A DNA stretch of 64,000 bases. Origin: an uncultured Bacteroidales bacterium. GTDB taxonomy: Bacteria; Bacteroidota; Bacteroidia; Bacteroidales; Muribaculaceae. The position numbers and the translations under genes are program-made. The stretch covers positions 22,088-86,087 of the forward strand of contig CASENC010000014.1 in the NCBI GenBank assembly GCA_949289215.1. Reading direction: 5' to 3'. Under the pieces are notes generated by a model that did not search any database, was not told the origin of the DNA, and worked only from the letters and a program-made list of their open reading frames with translations. The number at the start of each line of letters is the position of its first letter. Position 1 is the first letter of the stretch. This document shows positions 53,635 to 60,888 of this stretch, piece after piece.

Positions 53635-54834
53635 ATGGAAGCAATTAATGTTGACATAGAGCATTTCAGAGCCGAATTGCTCGACAACGTTGAAAACAAC
53701 ATATTGAATTATTGGATTGGCAAAATGGTGGATCCCCGTGGCGGATTTTATGGCCGCCGTGACGGATATGACCGCCTTGATGCCGATGCACCCAAAGGGG
53801 CAATCCTCAACGGGCGCATCTTGTGGTCGTTTGCGGCTGCTTACCGTGTGACGCGGAAGCCCGAGTACCTTGAAATGGCACAACGTGCCAAGCGATATAT
53901 AATCGACAATTTTTATGACGGTGAGTATGGCGGTATATACTGGTCGCTCAATGCCGACGGCACTCCGCTCGACACCAAGAAGCAGTTTTATGCCATCGGG
54001 TTTGTTATTTACGGGCTTAGCGAGTTGGTTCGTGCCTGCGGTGACGAAGAAGCTCTTGATTATGCCAAGCGGCTTTTCCATGATATAGAGCAGCATAGCC
54101 GCGACCGTGAGCGCGGCGGTTACATAGAGGCTTGCACACGCGAGTGGGACGAGATTGCCGATATGCGCCTGAGCGATAAGGACGAGAACGAGAAAAAGAC
54201 GATGAATACGCACTTGCATATCATTGAGCCATATACCAACCTTTACCGCGTGTGGCCCGATGCCGAGTTGCGTGATGCGATAGTTGACTTGTTGCACATC
54301 TTCTTCGACGTGATGGAAGATGGTGATAACCACCATTTGGGCTTGTTTTTCGATGAAAACTGGGTGCGTCACGACCATGAGCAATCGTTCGGCCACGACA
54401 TCGAGGCATCGTGGCTTTTGCTCGAAGCCACACAGGCACTTGGTGACAACGACCTGATAGCAAAAGCCCTGTCGCACACTTGGAATATTGCCGAAGCTGC
54501 CCTGCAGGGCAGGTGTCATGACGGGTCGATGCTGTATGAACGCCATGGCAACGGCTCATATGACAATGACAAGCATTGGTGGGTTCAGGCCGAACAGGTA
54601 GTAGGGCTTGCCTACCTGTATAAATTCCACGGTTACGATAAGGCACTCGGAATGGCAGTGGAAACGTGGGAGTACATTAAGGGCAACCTTGTTGACCGTG
54701 AAGGCGGCGAATGGTATTGGAGCCGAAAGGCCGACGGAAGCATCAACCGTGACGATGACAAAGCCGGTTTTTGGAAATGCCCCTATCACAACAGCCGTAT
54801 GTGCTTGGAAACTTATACAGTATTAGGTGAATAA
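53635..54834 (+). CDS. AGE-family mannobiose/cellobiose 2-epimerase
   Basis: This enzyme converts beta-1,4-mannobiose to mannosyl-glucose (EC 5.1.3.11) so that the GH130 phosphorylase can act. It has 399 residues forming an (alpha/alpha)6 barrel. Recognisable segments are GGFYGRRDG near 38, KKQFYAIGFVIYGLSE near 123, NTHLHIIEPYTNLYR near 195, the FGHDIEASWLLLEA segment (likely catalytic His) near 253, and HWWVQAEQVVG near 320. The ATG at 53635 starts MEAINVDIEHF; the frame is open to a TTG 24 bases earlier, which I consider less likely. Confidence 0.93.
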   Translation: MEAINVDIEHFRAELLDNVENNILNYWIGKMVDPRGGFYGRRDGYDRLDADAPKGAILNGRILWSFAAAYRVTRKPEYLEMAQRAKRYIIDNFYDGEYGGIYWSLNADGTPLDTKKQFYAIGFVIYGLSELVRACGDEEALDYAKRLFHDIEQHSRDRERGGYIEACTREWDEIADMRLSDKDENEKKTMNTHLHIIEPYTNLYRVWPDAELRDAIVDLLHIFFDVMEDGDNHHLGLFFDENWVRHDHEQSFGHDIEASWLLLEATQALGDNDLIAKALSHTWNIAEAALQGRCHDGSMLYERHGNGSYDNDKHWWVQAEQVVGLAYLYKFHGYDKALGMAVETWEYIKGNLVDREGGEWYWSRKADGSINRDDDKAGFWKCPYHNSRMCLETYTVLGE

Positions 54835-54841
54835 ATAAAAA

Positions 54842-55822
54842 ATGGATAGAACGCAGAATATAAAACCGTTTAAATTTGTTCCATACCTGAAGTCGGTGCT
54901 TTGGGGTGGAGAGCGTATAGCACCATATAAAGGTATCGATACCGACCAGCATCAAATAGGCGAAAGTTGGGAGGTGTCGGGGGTGGAAGGACACGAATCG
55001 GTGGTTGCCGAAGGTAGCGACAAAGGCCTAACGTTGCCCGAATTGATACGAAAGTATCGCGGCAATCTTGTGGGAGATGCGGTGTATGAACGTTTTGGCG
55101 ACAAGTTCCCGTTGCTCGTGAAAATTATCGATGCAAAGCGCGACCTTTCGCTTCAAGTGCATCCCGACGACGAACTTGCCCGACGCCGCCACAACAGTTT
55201 CGGCAAGACCGAGATGTGGTATATAATCGATGCCGAGGAAGGTGCACCCATTTATGCTGGACTTTCCAAGGAGATTACCCCCGAGGATTATGAGCGCATG
55301 GTGGCCGACAATACAATTATGGAAGCAGTTGCCAGGCATGACTCGCACCCCGGAGACCTGTTTTTCCTGCCTGCCGGGCGTATTCATGCCATAGGGGCGG
55401 GAAATTTGCTTGCCGAGATACAACAAACGTCGGACATAACTTATCGGGTTTATGACTTCGGACGTCTTGATGCCGATGGCAAGCCTCGCGAATTACACAC
55501 CGAACTTGCCAAAGACGCCATAGATTACCGCGTGTATGACAATTACAAGTCGGATTACAAGCACGTCGATGAGGGGGAAGCCGAATTGGTCAAGTGCCAA
55601 TATTTCGATGTGCGAAAAATCAATGTGACTTGCGTGTGGGATATAGATTCGAGCAATTGCGATTCGTTCCGCATCATTATGTGCCTTGAAGGTGCCGTGG
55701 AGATTGTTGACAATTTCTCGAATATCATTGAGATGCACCGAGGCGAAACAATACTTGTGCCTGCGGCGACATCGTCGTTGCGCATCACCGGCCGGGCCAC
55801 GTTGCTCACGGCCACAATGTAG
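54842..55822 (+). CDS. manA: Mannose-6-phosphate isomerase, class I
   Basis: This zinc enzyme converts mannose 6-phosphate to fructose 6-phosphate. It has 326 residues, the short form common in Firmicutes and Bacteroidetes. The zinc-site motifs are LQVHPDDELA near 98, GKTEMWYII near 122 and PAGRIHAIGAG near 180. It is the last gene of the mannan locus and links the mannose 1-phosphate from GH130 (after a mutase encoded elsewhere) with glycolysis. It starts 7 bases after the epimerase gene and is followed by a strong hairpin. Confidence 0.94.
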   Translation: MDRTQNIKPFKFVPYLKSVLWGGERIAPYKGIDTDQHQIGESWEVSGVEGHESVVAEGSDKGLTLPELIRKYRGNLVGDAVYERFGDKFPLLVKIIDAKRDLSLQVHPDDELARRRHNSFGKTEMWYIIDAEEGAPIYAGLSKEITPEDYERMVADNTIMEAVARHDSHPGDLFFLPAGRIHAIGAGNLLAEIQQTSDITYRVYDFGRLDADGKPRELHTELAKDAIDYRVYDNYKSDYKHVDEGEAELVKCQYFDVRKINVTCVWDIDSSNCDSFRIIMCLEGAVEIVDNFSNIIEMHRGETILVPAATSSLRITGRATLLTATM

Positions 55823-55850
55823 CGGGCAATTATAGCATCATTACTACGGT

Positions 55851-55893
55851 CATGGGGAAACATTCACGAAATGCGGTGAGTGTTTCCCCATGG
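55851..55893 (+). terminator. Intrinsic terminator after manA
   Basis: The arms CATGGGGAAACA and TGTTTCCCCATG form a perfect 12-bp stem with further CAC/GTG pairs inside. The T-run after it is weak (GCTTGTTT). It marks the end of the mannan locus. Confidence 0.75.
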
Positions 55894-56103
55894 CTTGTTT
55901 AGAGGTATATGTGTTGAGAAAAATCCGACAGATGCGACAAAATGATTAAATCTGTTGCGATTATTTGGCTTTTAATTTAAAATTGTTGCCTTCGCTGTGA
56001 GGTTTCGCTCAAATAGTATGAAAATTGCAACCTATAAATGGTTAACATTATTGTTTTTCGATGGCATATATGCCGCAGAAAATTATTTTGACTTGATTAT
56101 ACC

Positions 56104-56334
56104 ATGAGCGGATATTGTTTCATGTTTTTTTTAATTGTTGTTATGGAAAAGATGGTATTGCTCGTTTTGCTGTTGTTGGTTGTGTTGTGGAGAATTGTAT
56201 TGGTTTATTTCATGCGATTTCCCAAGATGAAAGATGGCATCAATGGTGTCGAGACGCTGAAAATGAGCCCTACATTCATATATGTGTTGTACGGGTCCAT
56301 TTTCACGGTACTGATGGCTGTGGTTTTGCTGTGA
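56104..56334 (+). CDS. Small membrane protein of unknown function
   Basis: This open frame encodes up to 76 residues with two hydrophobic segments: a long N-terminal one rich in Leu and Val (about 8-36), then a short basic loop (RFPKMKDGINGVETLK), and a C-terminal one (about 57-76). I do not recognise it. ATGs at 56122 and 56143 are also possible starts; the last gives 63 residues beginning MEKMVLL. It converges with the minus-strand operon, ending 6 bases from it. No good promoter was found. It may be real because the codon pattern and two-TM design are coherent, but this is uncertain. Confidence 0.45.
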   Translation: MSGYCFMFFLIVVMEKMVLLVLLLLVVLWRIVLVYFMRFPKMKDGINGVETLKMSPTFIYVLYGSIFTVLMAVVLL

Positions 56335-56340
56335 ACCGGT

Positions 56341-56775
56341 TCAACGCGGAGCCAGCAGTTGCCGAAGTGAAGACAAAGCCTTGTTACGTATCGATGTGCT
56401 GAGCCTAAGCTCGGGTGCAAATTGCGGTATCGATCTCAGAAAGTCGGAAATTACCGTTTGTGCGATTACGTCTTTGGCATGCAAGGCTATGAGCCGTTGC
56501 GTGGAAGATTTCATCGCAACGGGCAGGGCAAGCTCTATTGTCGCCATATTGCCGTTTGTGACATTGAATTCCGTGGTGTATCCGGCGAGGGCAGTGCTTA
56601 ACCAGATACAGGCATTTTTGGCCTTTAGGACAGTCAATTCCTTGAGGCGGCAATTGCCCGGCTGTGGTGCATCGGGGTGTCCTGCTGTGGCTATGGCAAG
56701 CTGTGCCGATATTTCTTTGGCTATTTCGGCATAGTCTATGCCTATGGTTAATGTATGATGTCGGTCGGTATTCAT
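56341..56775 (-). CDS. Unknown protein, third gene of a compact operon
   Basis: I do not recognise this 144-residue protein. It is largely helical, without a signal peptide or TM segment, with a conserved-looking LTIGIDYAEIAKEISAQLA start and a basic end (SIRNKALSSLRQLLAPR). The ATG at 56775 overlaps the stop of the preceding gene (ATGA), which decides the start: a longer frame to 56829 would overlap that gene by 58 bases. It would be translationally coupled to the lipoprotein-like gene upstream. Confidence 0.6.
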   Translation of the reverse strand: MNTDRHHTLTIGIDYAEIAKEISAQLAIATAGHPDAPQPGNCRLKELTVLKAKNACIWLSTALAGYTTEFNVTNGNMATIELALPVAMKSSTQRLIALHAKDVIAQTVISDFLRSIPQFAPELRLSTSIRNKALSSLRQLLAPR

Positions 56776-57230
56776 TTTTTGAAAATGGTTATAGTTGTCA
56801 ATAAGGTTATTATGGCTGTAATAATCCATATCAGCCGGTTGGATTGAGGTCTGTTTTGAGAGGCCTTTTTGTTTTTTCCGGTCGTGGCTGATTGGGCTTT
56901 TTTCACAATGTGAACAGTATCATCAATCGATGTTTTAGTGTGGCTGTTACGAGTCACTGTGACTCGGCGTCGGCACAATTGCGGCTTGCATGAGTCGGTT
57001 GCGCGAGGGTAAAAATACCATTCATCGATGTTTGCCAGAAAATCATCGCAGGAATCGGTGGCACGTTTGGCCGATATGGCCGTCACAATGCTGTCGGCAG
57101 TGTGTGCCGATGCTGTATAATCAACTGTGCTGCTCGTTGCACGGCATGAAGTTACAATTGCCAGACAGTTAACCGGCAAAACCCATCGGGCGACTTTCGC
57201 GACAAACCGAGTAGAGATACTTGTAGGCAT
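56772..57230 (-). CDS. Lipoprotein-like protein with C-terminal TM segment (u-spanin-like layout)
   Basis: This 152-residue protein has a basic start, a short hydrophobic stretch and a lipobox-like IVTSC near residue 29. A beta-type central region follows, then a charged Lys/Asn-rich segment and a C-terminal TM helix (about 130-148, LIWIITAIITLLTTITIF) ending in KK. An N-terminal lipid anchor plus a C-terminal TM helix is the layout of phage unimolecular spanins, but it is also seen in other envelope proteins. With the ATG at 57230 it overlaps the preceding gene by 62 bases in another frame; a later non-ATG start cannot be excluded. The function is unknown. Confidence 0.5.
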   Translation of the reverse strand: MPTSISTRFVAKVARWVLPVNCLAIVTSCRATSSTVDYTASAHTADSIVTAISAKRATDSCDDFLANIDEWYFYPRATDSCKPQLCRRRVTVTRNSHTKTSIDDTVHIVKKAQSATTGKNKKASQNRPQSNRLIWIITAIITLLTTITIFKK

Positions 57231-57618
57231 AGGCTTCGGATATAAAGTACCGCGATGCACGTTCCGTGGCAAGCACGCGTGCCAGTGCACTGCTCAGCGA
57301 CAACGACGGGCGTTTTTCTTGTTCGGCTTTTACCTTGTGGTAAATTTCCATCCACATGGCACGTTTTAATTGGGTCTTTTTCGACACTTCGTTGTGGCAA
57401 TTGATGTGCATAATCACATTATATGCGTGGTCGAAATTTACATAATACAGCGGTTTCCCATCGAGCAATACTTTCCTGATGAGTTCCCGGCGGTTGATTT
57501 CGGCATTATTGTTGAATGCTTCCTTAAGTGCACGGCGGTAGTCGCGCAGCAGCTCCCGGTTGCGTAGCCGCGTGAGGCGTTTGCGCTCTTCGGCCATTTG
57601 AGTGATTGAGTTTTTCAT
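57169..57618 (-). CDS. Basic protein of unknown function, first gene of the operon
   Basis: This 149-residue protein is rich in Arg and Lys and predicted helical (MAEERKRLTRLRNRELLRDYRRAL... then RRELIRKVLLDGKPLYYV). The end resembles the A-x-RYFISEAYAYKYLY-type segments of small DNA-associated proteins of Bacteroidales mobile elements, but I cannot name a family. The ATG at 57618 lies 33 bases from a near-ideal promoter -7 element; the frame is open upstream to 57732, but that would run through the promoter. A nucleic-acid-binding regulator is plausible. Confidence 0.6.
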   Translation of the reverse strand: MKNSITQMAEERKRLTRLRNRELLRDYRRALKEAFNNNAEINRRELIRKVLLDGKPLYYVNFDHAYNVIMHINCHNEVSKKTQLKRAMWMEIYHKVKAEQEKRPSLSLSSALARVLATERASRYFISEAYAYKYLYSVCRESRPMGFAG

Positions 57619-57630
57619 GATATATATTTT

Positions 57631-57702
57631 GGTATCGATTAATTGTGATGCAAAGATACCATCAATTATGGTGAAATGCAAATTGTGTGGGGTAAAATTA
57701 CC
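57631..57702. promoter_or_regulatory. Dyads around the promoter of the three-gene operon (candidate operators)
   Basis: GGTATC (57631-57636) and GATACC (57655-57660) bracket the start region and -7 element. ACCATCAA occurs twice in the same direction (57658-57665 and 57700-57707). GGTAAAATTACC (57691-57702) is a perfect 12-bp palindrome just upstream of the -33 box. Confidence 0.45.
57651..57682 (-). promoter_or_regulatory. Promoter of the three-gene unknown operon
   Basis: On the minus strand, TTTG (57682-57679) is followed after 20 bases by TATCTTTG (57658-57651), a full match to the Bacteroidetes promoter consensus. Transcription would start about 25 bases before the ATG. Confidence 0.7.
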
Positions 57703-57809
57703 ATCAAAATCATTTTTGCTTGTTGTCAACAACTACAGGGAAAGTTGTTTTTTAAGCCCGGTGGGGGTTCTTTTTGTTGAAATAGTCACGGAAATCGCAG
57801 ATTTTTAGT

Positions 57810-57817
57810 TAAGTTTG
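57810..57817 (+). promoter_or_regulatory. Candidate -7 element for the TPR gene
   Basis: TAAGTTTG matches TAnnTTTG and lies 36 bases before the chosen ATG at 57853. A -33 box is not evident. Confidence 0.4.
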
Positions 57818-57852
57818 CATGATGTTTTATAAAGATACTAATTGTGCGTGAT

Positions 57853-60800
57853 ATGAAGATAAGTGCAATTATACTTGCCTTGGGAATTGCGTTGCCGGTG
57901 GTTGCTGGCAACTACGGGGGGGTGAAATCGTCGTCGCCCGAGGGTTTCCGTGACCGTGGAATTCTGATGCATGACAACAACAATTACATGGGTGCAATCG
58001 ACCAAATGTCGCATCTTTACATGATGGACGGAGGCAAGCGTTACACCGAAGAGGCAGACTTTTATATAGCCCTTGCCACATATGAACATGGAGATTACAA
58101 TTGCATTGAAATGTTCAAGAAATTTATAGCGATTTATCCGGCTTCGATCCGGGTCCCGTATGCGTGGGCAAAGATAGGCGACTGCTATTTTTTCAACGGG
58201 AAATATAATGCCGCACTTGAGGCTTATGGTAACATAGAGCCGTCGGCATTTAACAACGACTACAAGCAGGACCTTACATACCGTGTCGCATACAGCCGAT
58301 TGAAGACTGGCGATCGCGACCGGGCGAAACGGTTGTTTGAGAAATTGTCATATACGCCCCGCTACCGGCTTGCCGGCTTGTTTTATGACGCGTATATCGA
58401 TTATGCCGATAAGAATTATGATTCGGCTCGGAAGAAATTTGCCCAAATACCGCCGGCAAGCGAATTAGGCCGGGCTGCAGGCTATTATGTGTGCCAAATG
58501 GATTTTGTGGCGAGTGATTATAGTGAAGTGATATCAACCGGCAGGCAATTGTTGAAAGCCGCCGAAGGGAATGAAGAGTATGAAGGCGAGATGAACCGTA
58601 TAGTGGGCGAAAGCTATTATCATAACGGCGACGATGACATGGCAGGTGAATACTTGTCGCGATACATCGAGGGGGAGGATGCTTCGCCTGTGCGTTCGTC
58701 ATCTTATATAATGGGAGTTTTGTATTACCGTAATGCCGAATGGCAAAGTGCAATTGATTGTTTTGCCGGTGTGACCGACGAGGAGGATGAGCTTGCACAG
58801 AGCGCATACTTGTATTTGGGGCAATGTTATGTTAAAACTGGCAACATGGATGGTGCGGCCATAGCTTTTGAAAAATCCCTTAACATGGATTTTAATCCTG
58901 CGATACAAGAAACGGCATTTTATAATTATGCAGTTTCGCAAAATGAAGGTGGGCGCACGCCATTTAACCGTTCGATTGACATATTCGAGACGTTCCTTAA
59001 CAGGTTCCCGTCGTCGCGGTATGCGAGCGATGTGGAGGATTACATGATAAATGCTTATCTGACAGGCAATGATTATGAACGTGCGTTGCAAAGTATTGCA
59101 CGCATAAGCCGCCCGTCGAGCAAGGTGCTTGCAGCCAAGCAGAATGTGCTGTTCCAGCTGGGCGTGCAATCGCTTTCGAATGACGATGTGGCAACAGCTC
59201 TCGATTATTTTGAACAAGCTCGTGACATGGGTGATTATGATGCCCGTGTGGCAAATGATTGCAACTTGTGGGCAGCCGAATGTCTGTATCGTCAAGGAAA
59301 TTACAGCGGGGCAGAGCGGTCGCTTAACGCATATATAGCATCGGCTACGGACAATGATGACAGTGGTAATGTGGCATTGTCGCGTTATAATCTTGGGTAT
59401 GCGCGTTTCCAGCAGCGAAAATATAGCGAAGCTCGCAAGGCGTTCAATGTGGCAATTGCCGACAAGCGGCTGCCTGGGAACTTGCGAGCCGATGCGTTGA
59501 ACCGCGTGGGCGACACTTACTATTATGCCCGAGACTATGAAACAGCCGAGGATTATTACGAGCAGGCTTATACAGGAGATAATACAGTGGGCGACTATGC
59601 CCTTTACCAGAAAGCCATGATGCTGGGGTTGCAACGCGATTATAAGGGTAAGATTAATATGCTTGACCAATTGTTGAGGCAATATCCCAAGTCGCAGCTT
59701 TGCCCGTCGGCATTGTTGCAGAAAGCCGAGTCTTATGTCAACATAGGCAACAATGCATCGGCAATAGATACTTATAAGATACTTATTTCACAATACCCGG
59801 GTTCGGTCGATGCACGGAAAGGCTTATTGCAACTGGCTATTACAGAACGTAATACCGGCAATGTAGAACGAGCTATCGAGGCTTACAAGAATGCCATAAG
59901 GCTTTATCCCACAAGCGACGAAGCCGCAGTGGCTGCCGAGGACTTGAAGCTGATTTATGCCGATGCCGGCAAGCTTGATGAATATTTGGAATTTGTAAAG
60001 ACCGTGCCTAATGCGCCCCAGGTGGATGTAGATGACATCGACCGCCTGGCTTACGAAGCAGCCGAAAAGGCATACCTTGAGCGCAAGGGTGTGGATAAAC
60101 TTGAGGATTATGTGAGGTCGTATCCACAGGGCGCGTATGTATCGAAAGCCAAATATTATATGGCAATATCCTGCTATGAGGATGGAAAATATGACGAAGC
60201 ATTGACGCTTGCCAACGAGGTACTGGAAGTGAGTGCCGATGCATCGTTTGCCGCCGATGTGCTGCGCATAAAGGGTGAAGTGCTTATGAAACAGAATCGC
60301 GCCGCTGAGGCACTTGACGCATATAACGAGATGGCTCGTAAGGTTACTACACAGGAGGCTTCGATTAATGCTAATTTGGGTGTGATGAGGGCATCGCTTA
60401 TGTTAAGCCGTTTCCAGGATATGCGTGATGCTGCCGACCGACTGATAAAATCGGGCGGATTAACGGCCGAAGAAGAAAAAGAAGCCCGATATTGCCGTGC
60501 TACCGGAAACTTGAAGCTTGGCAGCGGCAGTGCCGCCGTGGCCGATTTGGAAGCCCTTGCACGCGACCCGCGTAATGTATATGGCGCACAGGCTGCATAT
60601 GACCTTGCCAATTATTATTATACTTCAGGCGACAATGTGGCCGCCGAAGATGCGCTCAATCGCTTCATAGAAGCCGGTTCGCCGCACAGCTATTGGCTTG
60701 CTCGCGGTTTTATATTGCTTGCCGATGTTTATCATAAAGAGGGTAAGGAATTTGAAGCCGTGCAGTATTTAAAAAGCTTAAAGGATAATTATCCTGGCAA

Positions 60801-60870
60801 GGAGAGTGATATAACCGAGATGATTGATACCCGGCTTAAAGAATGGAATGTATCGGGAAAAGCCAAATAA
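57853..60870 (+). CDS. Large periplasmic TPR-repeat protein
   Basis: This 1005-residue exported protein has a signal peptide (about 1-20, ...VVAGN), then tandem tetratricopeptide repeats nearly throughout. Repeated patterns such as YAWAKIGDCYFFNGKYNAALEAY, AYLYLGQCYVKTGNMDGAAIAFEKSL and LLQLAITERNTGNVERAIEAYKNAIRLYP show the 34-residue TPR rhythm. Several repeats are of the YbgF/BamD type (N-x-FP-x-S-x-YA), suggesting a role in outer-membrane assembly or cell-envelope scaffolding. It directly precedes an outer-membrane barrel gene by 18 bases and is probably co-transcribed with it. The ATG at 57853 was preferred over a GTG at 57844 because the signal peptide then starts MKISAII. Confidence 0.88.
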   Translation: MKISAIILALGIALPVVAGNYGGVKSSSPEGFRDRGILMHDNNNYMGAIDQMSHLYMMDGGKRYTEEADFYIALATYEHGDYNCIEMFKKFIAIYPASIRVPYAWAKIGDCYFFNGKYNAALEAYGNIEPSAFNNDYKQDLTYRVAYSRLKTGDRDRAKRLFEKLSYTPRYRLAGLFYDAYIDYADKNYDSARKKFAQIPPASELGRAAGYYVCQMDFVASDYSEVISTGRQLLKAAEGNEEYEGEMNRIVGESYYHNGDDDMAGEYLSRYIEGEDASPVRSSSYIMGVLYYRNAEWQSAIDCFAGVTDEEDELAQSAYLYLGQCYVKTGNMDGAAIAFEKSLNMDFNPAIQETAFYNYAVSQNEGGRTPFNRSIDIFETFLNRFPSSRYASDVEDYMINAYLTGNDYERALQSIARISRPSSKVLAAKQNVLFQLGVQSLSNDDVATALDYFEQARDMGDYDARVANDCNLWAAECLYRQGNYSGAERSLNAYIASATDNDDSGNVALSRYNLGYARFQQRKYSEARKAFNVAIADKRLPGNLRADALNRVGDTYYYARDYETAEDYYEQAYTGDNTVGDYALYQKAMMLGLQRDYKGKINMLDQLLRQYPKSQLCPSALLQKAESYVNIGNNASAIDTYKILISQYPGSVDARKGLLQLAITERNTGNVERAIEAYKNAIRLYPTSDEAAVAAEDLKLIYADAGKLDEYLEFVKTVPNAPQVDVDDIDRLAYEAAEKAYLERKGVDKLEDYVRSYPQGAYVSKAKYYMAISCYEDGKYDEALTLANEVLEVSADASFAADVLRIKGEVLMKQNRAAEALDAYNEMARKVTTQEASINANLGVMRASLMLSRFQDMRDAADRLIKSGGLTAEEEKEARYCRATGNLKLGSGSAAVADLEALARDPRNVYGAQAAYDLANYYYTSGDNVAAEDALNRFIEAGSPHSYWLARGFILLADVYHKEGKEFEAVQYLKSLKDNYPGKESDITEMIDTRLKEWNVSGKAK

Positions 60871-60888
60871 GATAGAGATAATCACACG

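Noticed and set aside
53470-54546. Minus-strand open frame of 358 codons opposite the epimerase gene
   Set aside because: The plus strand carries a complete AGE-family gene; the antisense product has no coherent domain.
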